Source: Mycteria americana (taxonomy: Eukaryota > Chordata > Aves > Ciconiiformes > Ciconiidae). Taken from it: DNA of 64,000 nucleotides. Under the pieces are notes generated by a model, which saw only the letters and a list, made by a program, of their open reading frames with translations, did no database searches and had not been told where the DNA came from. The stretch lies in contig NC_134390.1 of NCBI RefSeq assembly GCF_035582795.1, positions 1,875,560 to 1,939,559 of the forward strand, in the 5' to 3' direction. Numbering within the stretch: position 1 is the first letter of the stretch; every line of letters begins with the position of its first letter. Positions 21,093 through 33,300 of the stretch are shown in pieces. The translations under genes and the position numbers were made by a program.

Positions 21093-24000
21093 CCCCTGCA
21101 CCCCGGCTCCGGCCCTGCCCGTACCCCCGAGGACCCAGCTGCGGCCTGCGTTGAGCCGTGGGCTGGGTCCTCAGCTGCTGAACTGCGCTCAGAGGAATCC
21201 CAAATACCTGGAATACTTTCCTACTATTAGTTTACCGTGCAAAAATAAAACAGTTGCCCCAAGGATACTGTGTCAATGGGAGGTGTCCACAGGACAACCC
21301 GTTTATTAAGGCATTACCCACCCCACCGAAAACTCTCCGGACCCGCATAGTCTTCGCTCAGCCCGGGATCAGCCGGACTGGGGCAGCGAGCGACGCGCTC
21401 CCTTCTCCGGGCCCAAAAATTCCCCTTCTTCGGGTTGGTTTGCACCAAGAACGCCCCGCAGCCACCTCGCCTTTGCTCTCCGAACCCCTGCTTCATTTTA
21501 TTTAACCAGCTCAGGCTCTTCCCTGATGTAATCACATTACGGCCGTATTTCCCTCACACGAACGTTGTGTCATATCCCTCAGGGATTATGACACATTTTT
21601 CTTTTCAGGAGCAGGCGAGCGTTGCCTGTTCTTGGGCAGATATTAGAGCTGCAGGCAGCCTCTGCCGGCACCAGCCCGGATCCACGAGCGACGCAACTCA
21701 GCAGCCAAACCCGAACGCCGGTGCGGAGCGGGTGCGCTGCTTGTTTTAACCCGGCTGCAATCCACGCATGGGAATACCGCTTCTCCGGCCGGCCAGAGAA
21801 AAGCCCGGAAAGGCCAAACTGATCAGATTTTACGCTGAGGGCCGGGCAGCCCTGCGCGGGCAGAGCGCGGCAAGGGGACGGGGTGCGCAGGGGTCCGTGC
21901 CCCGCGGTCCCGTGGCAGTCGTCCTCGCCCCGGCCGCGCGATGGGAGCGCTTCCAGGCACTGCTGGCTCGGGGCGCAGAGTGGGACATTTGCAGGGACGG
22001 CTCCAGAAAGGGCCTTGTGTTGTCTGAGCAATTTGACGCAATTTCACTGATTGGGCTTCTCCCACGGAGACGAACTCGGGCAGCTCGTCGGTCCTTTCCT
22101 GGCTGCCGCTTCCAAGCATCGCCCCATCTGCGAGCACGCTTCGCTCCCACCTTGAATTCTCTTTAGTGCGGCTTATTTACATGCAAAAAAATCCTATTTT
22201 TTCTCCCCCCAGCTGCAACAATGCACCATTGTGCTTTTTAATTTGGGTGTGACAAAGAAGCAGCCGTTATTTAACACACGCGGAGCCCCGCTCAGCACTG
22301 GGAGCGCGCGTGGACGTGGCACTTAAACACTGGAGGCTCAGTTCTTCTCCGGCTTAGCTTTAGGAGGGGGATTATGTGTCACAGCTTCCTGCAGAAGCCG
22401 CTCAGCGATCTGGCAGGGGCTTCCCACTCTTCCCACGTTGGTAGAAAACCACCGGGCGCTGGAGGTTCCCATTTTATCTCCACCACTACCTTTTTTATCA
22501 GGGGAAAATGCCTAAAAACTCTTCCCCCCCCAGGACCACTGCCCACCCTGGCACCCACGGCTAGTTTTTCCTGGAAACCCGGTGCTCCAGGAGGGACATC
22601 CAGGGCTCTTCTACATTCAACAGGAAAAGGAATGAACTCAGCTTCTTGCTGCGTCCCCGAGGGGTGCCTGGATGCGTCCCTTATCTTCACCCACCAGCGA
22701 AGGGAGCAGCCCAAATGACAGCAACCAGGAATGATTTTTTTGTGTATAATTGCAGTAAGAGACCGAAAATCTGCAAAGGCGTGAGCCCAGCCGTGGCCGC
22801 GGGGCTGCCGGACGTGCCGGGACCTGCACCGTGCACCCGATGCCCTGGGCCAGCTCACCCGAGGGCAGCTCCGGCTCCGGCTAAGCCTCCCCCTCCCAGC
22901 GCTCTCAGGGTTTTACCGTCCCAGTCTGGCACCCGACGAAGCTCGGCGCAGGTCTGGGGAGCCGCTGCTGGGACGAAAACGCCGCCTTCCCCACTCCCTG
23001 CCCAGATCTCACCCGCGTCCCCTCCCTGCGACACAGCGGGATGCTGCAGTGCTCACCGCAAGCTTCGGGCGCCGGGGAGCAGAGACCACGCGCATCATTT
23101 CACCAACCGCCTTATCGTAGAGCTGAAACCCTCCGGGAGAGAAGTGCTCAGGTAAAGGCGCGGGGCTCGGCGCCAGCACGGGCACTCTGGGTGCGATGCG
23201 CGGCCGGACGGTCGGATGGAGGTAGGGAGATGCAAAGCAGGACTGGGTATTTGCCGACGGGATCACGCTTGGCTCGTTCTGGTGCTATCTCACGGTACCC
23301 GGGATCCCATGAGGGTGCTGCTGAGAGGCAGCTTGCCGAGGTGATGCCAACCATCTGCCTCTCTCGACCACGTTGATTAATTTGCCCGTGGTCACCCATC
23401 AGGCTCCAGCAGCGGGTCCTCCAGGGCCGGGACTTTCCAGCGTCCCAGGACCGTGACTTTGGCCGTGTGTATCTGGGTGCTGCTGTCCTGCAAACAGTAT
23501 CTAATGATTCTAATCCTAGCAAGCTATAAAATGAGCCTGACATTTACTGTGGTTCCGGTTTCACTAGGTATAAGCTGCCTTTTATTAAACGGGGAAGCCG
23601 GATTTCTAGCCCTGCTTGCAGAGTTCAAACTCACCTCATTAGCCAAGGAAACGCTGGATGGGAACCGCGGGGTCACGCAATTTATTTTCACTAATCACTC
23701 CCCATGATTCCTTTAAAAAATAAACTCCTAATCAAAAGTCCGAATTCGTTAATTATTTCTCTGTTTGATCAGCAATAGAAACCATCAGCAAAAATCCGTG
23801 CTGACACCTTCTTCTTAAAAACACTGGGGTTTCTCTTCTCCCACAGGGAAGCTGGCATTCCACAGCTCACATTAGGGTTTAACGACAAAATATGATAATC
23901 CGAGGGCCGCGGGTTTGGGACATGTGATGCCTGATATTTTCTGCCAGTTCACGGAGGGGTGACATCTCCCTGCCTTGGCTGGCGCTTCCCTGGGCAGGAG

Positions 24001-25084
24001 CAGCTGTGCCGAGAGCGGGGCTGAGGCACGCAAAGTGCCCGACGCCGAGCGAGAGGCGCTAATTGAAGAGGCCTCTAATTATTTAATGTGCTCGTTCCCC
24101 AGGGATTGGGAAGAGCTATAAATTCCTGCTACAAAGGGCTTAAAATCTGGCCACGAATCCGTGAGAGGGGGAGCTGAAACGCTGCTGGCTCATCCCTGGA
24201 TGGCGGGACGGGGTTTGGATCCGCTTGGGCTGGAAGGGAGATGCTGGAGATGGGACACTGGACCAGGACCTGCCTCAGTGCTCCGTTTTGGGGAGCAGCT
24301 CGTTTCGGCTCTTAAAAACAAGCAGGCCGACGGCTTACGGCCCGGCGGGGCTGGCAGCAACGTGGCAGGCGGCCGCATCCCTGTGAATCATCACATCGGG
24401 ATGAAGAGTGTTGTAGAGAGACTTTAATCCCAGCCCCGCTCCGCAGGCAGAGCATCGCCCTGCGGTGCTGGAGACTCTGTGTCGTGCTCGGGGCCGGGGT
24501 CTGGTCGAAAGCCGTGGGGACCCCGAGAAACTGGCTGCTCTTCGGCAAAGGGGACCCCTCGCCGGGCAGCCGGGAAATGCACCGCTGCTTTCGGGGGGTC
24601 TCAGACCCGCTGAGCGCCCGGGATCCCGCTGGAAGCCCCATGCACAAGAATAAAACCCGCCGGCAGAGCGGATTATCCTGCTGGAACACGCTGCCTTCGT
24701 GTCAGGCAGCAATTACCCTGATCCGCCGCCCTCCGGCCGAGCACTTAACTCTTCACACCTCCAAAAGCAGTAAAACACGCAGCACCGCAAAAACACTCGT
24801 GCAAACCCCGCACTCGATCTGCCCTGGGGCAGAGGCGGCTGGATGGGCAAGAGCCGAGGGGTCCGTGGTGGGGAGAGCGGCTTTCTGCTGGGGGTCTGCA
24901 AAAGCCAGCTGCACAGGGGTCTGAGCACGGTCGGGTACCGGCACGGATTCAGGTAGGTTTGAGAGTTCCGCCGGTGACATCCAGGTCGGTCTGGTGGCGA
25001 GCGTCAAGCCTGCGAATGCGGGTGAAGGATACCGGTTGTGCCAGTATAACCAGTTACAGAACCTGGGTATAGGGCAGGTCTAAT
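21093..25084. other. Intergenic sequence, no gene recognised; several candidate regulatory islands
   Basis: No convincing exon was found on either strand. AT-rich islands lie at 22140-22280 (with a SOX-type palindrome at 22217-22233), 23480-23960 and 24050-24140. The 23.5-kb island has an OTX/CRX-type CTAATCC (23510-23516) with two further TAATCA motifs near 23692 and 23732, and a TATAAAA at about 23525. Whether any promoter or enhancer is active is unknown. Confidence 0.4.
22217..22233. promoter_or_regulatory. Inverted SOX-type motif pair (dimer site)
   Basis: ACAATG and CATTGT face each other across a 3-nt spacer (AACAATGCACCATTGTG), the geometry known for SOX9/SOX10 dimer sites. An ACAAAG follows about 20 bp downstream. 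The site sits in an AT-rich island in GC-rich DNA. Confidence 0.4.
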
Positions 25085-25250
25085 TGCAAACGGTGGTTAA
25101 TGGATTCAGTGCCCTTAGGAAGGAATATTATTTTCGGTGCACAGATGGGGAAAATGAGGCCAAGAAGCATTAAATGGTTGCCCACCAGCAAGCGGTAAGG
25201 ACGGGGACAGACCCGGCAGCCCTGACCCCACACTAAAGCTCAGGGCACCG
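25085..25250 (-). mobile_element. MIR-type (CORE-SINE) relic
   Basis: Read on the minus strand, this stretch follows the MIR consensus in order: GGGCAACCATTTAATGC, then GGCCTCATTTTCCCCATC, then AAAATAATATTCC, ending near GAATCCATTAACC. The consensus segments as I know them are GGGCAAGTTACTTAACCTC, CCTCAGTTTCCTCATCTG and GGGATAATAATAG. The element is heavily diverged and lacks clear tRNA-like 5' boxes. MIR-type elements were active before the amniote radiation, so this is a very old fossil, and the only interspersed repeat in the window I can name with some confidence. Confidence 0.65.
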
Positions 25251-26200
25251 GCCCCGAAACCCCAAGGGACCTGGAGGGCGGAGAGCGCCGCAATGCAGAG
25301 CCCAGAAATTAAAACCAGGATAGAAATGAATAACAGAAACAAACCGAAAAAAAGGAATATTTTCCCCTGGGTTTGATGCCAACATTGCCCTGGGATTGGT
25401 GCTAAGGCCAGAGCGAAGTCCTTGCTCCTGGGACGCTTTGTGCCCAACCTGCTCTGGACACATCCCCGGAGACAAAATGCATCACGGTGCTTCACGCCAT
25501 GCAGAGACACTTGCCGGAGCCGGCACTGTGCCCGTGGTGGCAGCAGCCAGCGGCGTGGCAATGCCGGCGCGTCCCCGGAGCGGCCACGTCACGGTGAGCC
25601 CGCGGGAGCTGCAGGGGAGGGCAGGGAAGGAGAAGGGGGGGGATTTTTGGAAGCAGGTCTGGTGGGTCCCTCGCACTCCGGCCGGCGATGCTTTGGGAGG
25701 AGGCGGGAGACGCTCTGCCAAGCCGCGCATCTCCTGCTGCTTTTTCCTCTTCCAAAACCCTCGAAGCCCTGCGTGATGGGGGCACGGATGCTGTGCCGGC
25801 AGCGATGCCGTCCCAAGACCGGCAGGAGGAAGGCGGCCCGGTCCCACCGAGTTTATACCCAGAGCCCAGGGGACCTCGTCTTCATCACACCAGATAAGCC
25901 ACCCATCCCAACGAAGGGCACCCAGAGCGAGGGGCACCCAGGACCCGTGGGCTGCGTGTCCGGCGGTGCCGGGGCGGCTGGCTCGGAACTCTCCCCCTGC
26001 TCCCCGCGCTGCAGCCATCTCCCAGTTCCCCCGGAGCCACTTCTGGCAAACTGGGAAGGGGGGAGGAGCTGGGACTCTGCCCGGGGAGACATTGCACCGC
26101 AGCGGTCATTAAAAATCTTCCCAGGCCCCCAACTCCCTCATTCAGCCAGACAACCATCAATCTACAAATTATTTTAAAGCACCATGCCAGAGCGGAAGGT

Positions 26201-26285
26201 TGATTTATGCCTTACAAGGCTCGAGCTATTTTCATTTGTCTGATTTATTAACGTTACATAAAATTACAGAGAGCTGCTGATTTAT
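26201..26285 (+). promoter_or_regulatory. Three TGATTTAT motifs (PBX-HOX type) in one AT-rich island
   Basis: TGATTTAT occurs at 26201-26208, 26241-26248 and 26278-26285, all on the plus strand, 40 and 37 bp apart. TGATTTAT is the composite form bound by PBX with central or posterior HOX proteins. Three copies in 85 bp is unusual in GC-rich DNA, though AT-rich context raises chance matches. Confidence 0.35.
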
Positions 26286-29116
26286 TAGCGGCGGGGCTGC
26301 TGGATCCTCGCTGCTCGTGCTCTCTCTCGGGATTTGGAGATACCTGCTCCCGGTGACAAGATCAAAAGCCCACCGACTCCTACCAGGGACAAGCTTTCTG
26401 CTCACGTGCTTTTGGAAAGCAAAGTCCTTCAGCTTCCAAAAATTGCAGTTTGCCTCTTGGAAACGGGTCTCCTGTTTATAAAGAGCTCGCACTGCATTTC
26501 TGGAGGAGATGATGCTTGTGAAGAAGCAGAAATTGGGGAAGGAGCTCGTGGCACAAGCCTTAGTCCTGGTTTTAGCAATGAGAGACCCACCGAGTTGTCA
26601 CACGTGAAATATCTGAGCTGCACCGTCCCCTCCCCGGCCCGAGTGAAACCTCTGGTTTCAGTAACCGCAGTGGAGGGGGCACGGGGCGGTGCGGGGGCCC
26701 GGGACCCCCCCTCAGCCTCCGCCGAGAGCACAAAAGGAGTTTAACAGCTTCATCTCCCACATCTGGTTGTGCTTAAAATTCGTGTAGCTAATAGGGCTTT
26801 TTCCAGCCCAGCGCAAGCAGAAGGCCGGAGCCGGGGGCTGCGCTGCTGGCGGCTGCAGAGCGTCCCCCGGCCCGAGCATCCCCGCTCCCGTTTGCAATTA
26901 AACCCGGCTCCTCCTCTCCGGCGAGAGGCGAAGCTGCCTCGGCTCCCTTCCCTTTCTCCACGGAGGGGAAGAAATAACCACAGACCATCTGCTTCGCTCC
27001 CGCAGAGGTTCAAGATCTCCGGTCCCCGCTTTGCAGAAGGGAAGCGGCGCGACGGGCGAGCCACGAGCCCCAGAGCATCACCCCCAGCCCGGGGACCCCA
27101 TTCACACCAAACCGTGCAGAGATGGAGGAGGCAGAGGGTCCATTAGCGGCTTTATTTATTTAAAGCGGCCCCCGGGGATAAACACGGCGGCTCGAGGATC
27201 CCAGTCCATCCCGAGGAGGGTCCTCGTGGGCTTATCTCTGCTGCGAGGCAGCGGAGGGGAGCAGGGAGAGGACTTCCAGGAGCTCTTTGTTTAGTCCGTT
27301 TGCGTAAGGAAAATCGTAATTCAGCCCTAAGATGTTACCCCAGGGCAAACATGTCCCCTTAATTAAAAAAAAAAAAAAAAAAAAAAAGGCACCATGACTA
27401 TGAGAACGATTTGGGGATGAGCTGCCGGCACGGACCCAGCAGAGCGGCCGCTGCCACCGGGCTCGGCGCTGGCACCAATGCCGGCTTTGGCCGGGGGTCC
27501 AGCTGCGGGGTTTAATCCCCCCGAACGCCCGATTTAGCAATGGCAGCTGCAGAACCGGGGCCGCGCTCTGCACGCACAAAGGAAAAAGATTTATCTTGAG
27601 AGGCTAAATCCACTTAGAGGAGCTTTAAGGGCCATAAATTGATTGCTCAGGGGACACCGCGATGGCAACAGGAAACAGCTCCATATTTACTGAGGTTTCT
27701 GTGTTTTTTCTGCGTCACGAACGGCGCGCTCGCCGAGCAGGCGTACGGGTCTGAAACCGCAATCAAAGCCCACGCTCGCGGGGTGGGATTAAAAGGAGGC
27801 AGCTGGACCCTCTGCGAAGGGGGATCCGACATCCCCGTGGCCGTGGCAGCCCCCATCCACGCTGCCGACAACCGCCGGAGTTTCGGGGCAAGACGTGACA
27901 TGAAACCCTCGTCCAAGGCAGGGGAAATCGCGGCTCTCCCTGCAGCTTGCTACGTCCCGGGACCGCTTCCAGCATCCCCGGGAGCTGCACGTTCCGCGGC
28001 CGCTGCTCTGGCAGTGTTGGGTGCTTGGAAGTAGGAGCTGGGAGTGCAAAACCAAGACGCAACAAGGCTGCACCAGGCACCGAGAAGCAACGCTCAGAAT
28101 CACCCCCACCTTCTGAAGAACTGCACCCTAACCAAAAACAGGGGGGCAAACCAGCAAATAATAGGCAAATCTGACTTTTTCTGCCCCTTTCGTCCGTCTG
28201 ATTCCTGTCTTCTTTCTAACCCTGTTCCTTACTTTCAGCCAAGGAGGCATTTGCACCCGAAGTGAGAAGCAGGGAGAGTTTCTCCTGAAGGATTCGGTTC
28301 CGCGTGGCCGCCGGGCAGGACTCAGCAGGACGGGGCTTCCCTCGGGACTGCCGTAGCACCGGGAACGCCGGCAGGTCAAACGGCAGCTCTGCATCCCCCG
28401 TGCAACGTCAGCACAATCCCACCCTGACCCGTTTTCCACTCCTTTGCAGAATATAGAGTGCCGTTAAAAAAAAAAAAAAAAAAAAAAAGCCACTAATTTC
28501 CCCTGCGCTAGTTTTTTCCGGGGGCCAGAAATTCCTCTGCGCAAGTGGCCTCATTGCCAGTAAACATCAGCCGAGCATCTCTGGCTCTGCGTGTTAAACA
28601 GAGCGGAGCGACGTGAGGAACGGCTGCGTTTCAGGGTGGGCGCGGACGGGGCCAAGCGCAGGGCCGGGGGCTCGCAGCACGTTCCCCGTGGCGTGGGGAG
28701 AGGGTGTGAGTTAACGCTGAGTCTCAGAGGGGCTTAATTTAAGCATGTGCTTAAGGATACGGAGAGCCGAGGCAGGAGAAGGGGACAGGACACCGGAGCA
28801 TCCCACACGGGCGATGGAAAAGCCCCTGGAAAATGCTGCAAAACTCCGGAGCATCCTCTGCACGTTGCACCCGGTGCCTGGTGGGGCACCCTGCTCTCCG
28901 GAGCAGCAGTCGGGGGGGGTTCGACTTAAGATACGTATCAAAATTTTGTAATTAAAGGCTCGTTTGCCCCTTGCATTTAACCCAGGCGGTTTCTAAACAC
29001 TCACAGTCCGCTTCCCTGCACCAAGGCGAAGCCCCAACGGGAGCACAATGGAGTCTTGTTTCTGGTAACCCGAGATGCCTTCGTCCCAGCTCTTTAATTT
29101 TAGACTCCAACGCGCT

Positions 29117-29163
29117 TGCATTCCTCAGCACTACAATGGCAGATATTTATACTCTGGAATGCA
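29117..29163. promoter_or_regulatory. Inverted TEAD (M-CAT) motif pair
   Basis: TGCATTCC (29117-29124) and its exact inverted copy GGAATGCA (29156-29163) flank an AT-rich spacer containing GATATTTATA. CATTCC is the TEAD core. Function is inferred from motif geometry only. Confidence 0.3.
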
Positions 29164-30235
29164 GAGCCCAGCGCTAATTTAACAGGGCTGGGCAACCCAG
29201 GGCTGCTCTCCAAACCGGGCTCTCGCAGAGATAAAATTGGACCGGGCAGAGTTTTATGGGTTTACAAATCTTGGCGTTTGTTCCCTGGCCCCCTCGGATC
29301 CCCGTAAAAGTTAAACGATGCTCCCCGTGAAGGCACCGGCCGCCTCGCCGAGCGGATGGACAAGCCAGCTGCGTTGGATGGGAGAGGGTGGCACGGCCGC
29401 GGCCGGCCACTGCCTGAGGAACGGGCTTCTGCCTCTAACAAGGGGCCACATGGAGAGGTTTAACCCCCCCAGGGGTTCATCTGGACGTGAGTCCGTCTTC
29501 TGGACACAGGGGAGAGCTGCCCAGGCGTGCGGAGCACGAGGGACCTGCAGAGGCTGTTTTAGCTCATGACGTGGGACCTCTTGCTCGAGCTGATGTGATC
29601 GTGGAGGGTCCCGTGTCCCAGGTCTGCTGCAACGCCAAAAAGTCTCTTTTGCAACCCTCAGCATGGCACGGCTCTCCTAGTAAGCGTTTTCCGCTGTTGT
29701 CCTGGGGAAGGAGCTTCTGGCTGGGCCACAGCAGCAGCTCGAGCTGGTCCGAAGGGGTCACCTCCCTCGGTTCACCAGGGCAGGTGGGATCTCAAGCTGT
29801 TCCTCCTGATGACCTATAACGCCCGGGGAAATGAGGAAAGTGCCTTTGCAGTCTCCTCAAGGTGGCTGATGAGGCTGGAGCTGCTACGGTACCCTCACAG
29901 CAGCTTCATCTTTGCTCTTCCCTCTGCCGTGCCTCCGTTCTCCCGATCAATAGAAGACGAAGACGAAGACGAAGCTTTCTTTGGGTGCTGGTGCGCTGGT
30001 GGCCATCCCTGCCCGGAGGCCTGTCCCTGAGGAAGGATGCTGCAGGACAGGGACAGCAGACCCCAAGGGAGCATCGATGATCTCCGTTTCAGAGCCACGG
30101 CGGCGGGCGCCGCGCGGCGTCGCCCGCTCGTGCGTGGAGGATGCCACGCCGACGCCTGCGAAGTGGTCCCGACTTCGCCGGGTCGGGAGGACGGCAGCTA
30201 ATTGAGAGAGGAGCAGTATTAGCAGATAAGGGAAG

Positions 30236-30312
30236 AGGTCAGCGCTGCAAAGCTAAATCCTTGACCTGTTATTTAAAAGGTCAGGCAGAGTTCAATAGAC
30301 TACTCCAGGTCA
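30236..30312 (+). promoter_or_regulatory. Nuclear-receptor half-site cluster with a perfect DR5 (retinoic acid response element type)
   Basis: Five PuGKTCA-type hexamers lie within 77 bp: AGGTCA at 30236-30241, inverted TGACCT at 30262-30267, AGGTCA at 30278-30283, AGTTCA at 30289-30294 and AGGTCA at 30307-30312. The third and fourth form a direct repeat with 5-bp spacing (AGGTCAGGCAGAGTTCA), the classical RAR/RXR arrangement. The cluster is inside an AT-rich, CpG-poor island (about 30190-30340) with homeodomain-like TAATTG and AATTAAAA motifs. Confidence 0.5.
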
Positions 30313-30340
30313 ATTCACTCAATTAAAATATTAAAAGTTC

Positions 30341-33300
30341 GAGGCAGGAGCACAGAGATGGAGGTTATTCCCCTCTCCTCCTCCTCACAGGGGGAGAGAG
30401 ATTAGGGATTATGTCAGGGGGTCCTGGTGGGCGAGGGGACGTGCGATGAGAGGCACGGAGCACAGATTTATTCCCAAATCGGATGATTGGAAGACAAAAT
30501 CTCTGGCCATATCCGATGCTACAGAAGCCGGCATTTATCAGAGCTCGCCCCAGACCCGGGAGCCCAGACTCTGCAGATGGCGTTAGGGGTAAGAGAGGGG
30601 AATCCATGAAACCGCCCCGTGCTGCTGGGAGGCGGCGGCCGTCTCCAGCCAAGATGTCCCACCGCCAGCCCTCGAGATGGGAAGACCCCACTCCCACCCC
30701 TACCGCTGCTCAGCGCTATTGAAGAAAGAGGAACCTCGTCCTGGCCGGGGTCCTCCTCCGTACCCGCTCTGGCTAAAAGAGGGCTGGGATTTGGGCTGTG
30801 CTGGCAGAAAATCGGTGCAAAAGGTGACGGGGAGGCGGGTTCCGCTTCCGAACCAAAGGGCCGGGGCTGCCCACGCGGCACCGCCGTGGACAAGCATCGG
30901 CCGGAGAGCGGCCGTACCCACCTGTGTCGGTGTCTGGGGGGAGAAGGAGTCCCAGGAGCTACGGGTTATGTTTTGTGCCTCCATGGGTTTCGGGGCTTTT
31001 CTGCTGACGGTGGCCAGGATGCTCGGCCACGGCACAGCCAGAGCACGCAGGAGGCGTTCAGGCTCCCGGCGCCGTACGTAACCCGCTCGTATCCACATTG
31101 AAAGTGCTTCTCGCACCCTCCCCACACCCGCAGCCTCCAATTAATCTTTGTCGTGGGCGTAATCAAAAGGAGAGGGGACAGGGGCATATAGACACGTCAG
31201 CGATTAATCTAATTCCATTTAATGGGAAGAAGGGAAGGGCAGGCTCTCAGGGCAGAGGCATCACCTGGGAGGACCCTTGGACACCCGCGGTGGCCAAGGC
31301 AGAAGGCACGATGGGGTGCTCCTGCCTCTGCAGACAGGAGCGAGGAACGATTTAGACCCCAATGCTGCTGTACTCAGAGGAAAGGATTATTCAGGCCACG
31401 GAAACAGCATCTTTAAAATCACAACTCCCTCGTCCATCCCTATCACAGACAGGTCTCCTCCATGAGGAGCGGGGTCATGAGAACGGCACCCACAAGCTGC
31501 CTGTGAAGCTCAAGGACCAAGTAGCACAGCAGGGATGATGTCCCCTCTCTTTCCATAAATATTTGAGGATAAGCTGTGATTCTTCTTCCTCCTGCCCCAG
31601 TATTTGACCAGCTCCAAGCCTGGCTGGCAGGAACACGTGGTCTTCTCAGCAGCCGGGCTGTGGTCCCAGCAAAGCAGTCAGCCCCATCATAGAATCCAGC
31701 ATCGCTGATGATTGAAAATTGGCCGGATCTCATCAGCTGGGTGACAGAAAGCAGTGTCCTGCCTCGGCTGGAGTGATGCCACCCGCGGTCTGTGTCCATC
31801 ATGTCCCACGTGAGCCATCGTAGAGAAGCAAAGGCTTTGTCCGTAGTGGATAAACAAAGGTTGCTCCTCTCCAAGCGGGCCTTGCGCCAAGCGAGCACGC
31901 TTTATAAGAATAAATAAAAGCTTTCAGCAAAATTAGCAACAGAAGGAATAGATAAACACTAAGGAGATATTGACTTCTGTTGAGGTGAACGTCAAGATTT
32001 ATTGACCTGGGGAGGTAAATATTGACCAAGGCAACGCTAAGGTCAATAATTAACTCAAGGGATGATAAATCAACGCGCAATGAAACATGAACTCTGGGCG
32101 GGTGTTGTTGCAGAGATTTTGAATGTCTCCATTGAGGAACCTCTTGACTTTCTGCAAGACTTTCGGTTAGGTAGCAGGCCTTCAAACACATGGTGGATGT
32201 GCCTACTGACCTCCAGAAACCAGGAAAGAAGAACAGTATTTTGGTGAAGAAAGTCCTAAATCGGAAGACTCTGCGGCTCTGTGCCCTAAAATTGGTCCAG
32301 TTTTGGAAGAAGAAAGCCATGGGTCTAGGGCGGATTTATAGCAGTCCCAGTGTTGCTTGAATTCAGGACAAAGCACCAATCGTATGGATCTTTCCAGGCT
32401 TATGCAAGTCCGGATTTGGTCCTTCTTGCTCATGAACTCAGCGAGATGAAGCTTTTCTTCTGAGTTGAGACTGTGGTGGAGGCAGGAGAGGGCCGAGGAG
32501 GCGATCGCTGGTCCGACACCCGGGACGGCGGCATTTACCACCCGGTACAGTTTGACGCCAGCTCCTCAAACCAAAAGGGGTCAGAGGGAGGAGAAGCCGC
32601 AGGTCCGCTCCAGGTGGTGGGAACACCAGCGGGTGTATTTCTTTCAGAAGGCAGATGCAGAACCTCAAGCCTCTCTTCCCTCCGCGGGGCAACGAGGGCG
32701 AGCGGGGTCGAAAGCCCGTTCACACGAATGTGCGAAGCGGGAGGGAGGAACGTGCCGGGGCGGCTCGGCCGGCACGGGGCAGTCGTGCCCCAGCAGCTCC
32801 ATCGCTTCCTCGCATCCCCAGAGTCTCCCAGCCAGCCGGCCGCATCCTGCCTCCCCGGTGACTCCTCCTGTCCCCAGCGTCTGGGGACAGAAGATGAACT
32901 TCTTGGTCTCCCCTGCACAGTAAAAGCCGGGCGGCCGCAGCGCGCGCAGCAGCTCTCTCCCTTCCCCTTCGCTATTTTGCGTGCTTGGTTGAGTGCAGCA
33001 CCTGGATCGGCTTTTTCCACAACAAGCCCCTGCAAGCAGCTGCCTCCTAAAAATCTCTTTACTATTATTCCCCCCGCCCCGCTCCGGGCAGTCCTGCCGG
33101 TGCCGTGGCTCACCGCAGCCCGGGAGCCGGCACCTCAAGCGGCCGTGGCACCGGACGGGCGCGCAGAGCCGCGTTCCGCCCGCTCCCGTGGCTCTGCTTG
33201 GACGGGCAAGACCAAACCTCACCATAACGTGGCCGTGGCACACACGGGCAGCTGGTCCCCAGCATCGTTCCCCGGTGAATCCACGCCAGCGGCAGGGAGG

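Larger units (their letters stand above)
25251..30185. other. Intergenic sequence, no gene recognised
   Basis: No exon recognised. AT-rich islands: 26140-26310 (three TGATTTAT motifs), 27590-27720, 28440-28600 and 28930-29180 (inverted TEAD-type pair). Two pure A23 tracts are at 27365-27387 and 28466-28488. A short GAAGAC repeat lies near 29953-29972. The rest is GC-rich and featureless to my reading. Confidence 0.4.

Noticed and set aside
27365-28488. Two A23 tracts as possible retroposon tails
   Set aside because: No recognisable element body precedes either tract.
29487-29819. 110-codon plus-strand frame in the intergenic region
   Set aside because: No family motif, no splice context, and composition like the surrounding non-coding DNA.
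31440-32540. Possible CR1 LINE fragment or other decayed repeat
   Set aside because: One stretch of about 25 bp recalls CR1 3' sequence (minus strand) and composition is unlike the neighbours, but I could not match the remainder or find the terminal octamer repeats.
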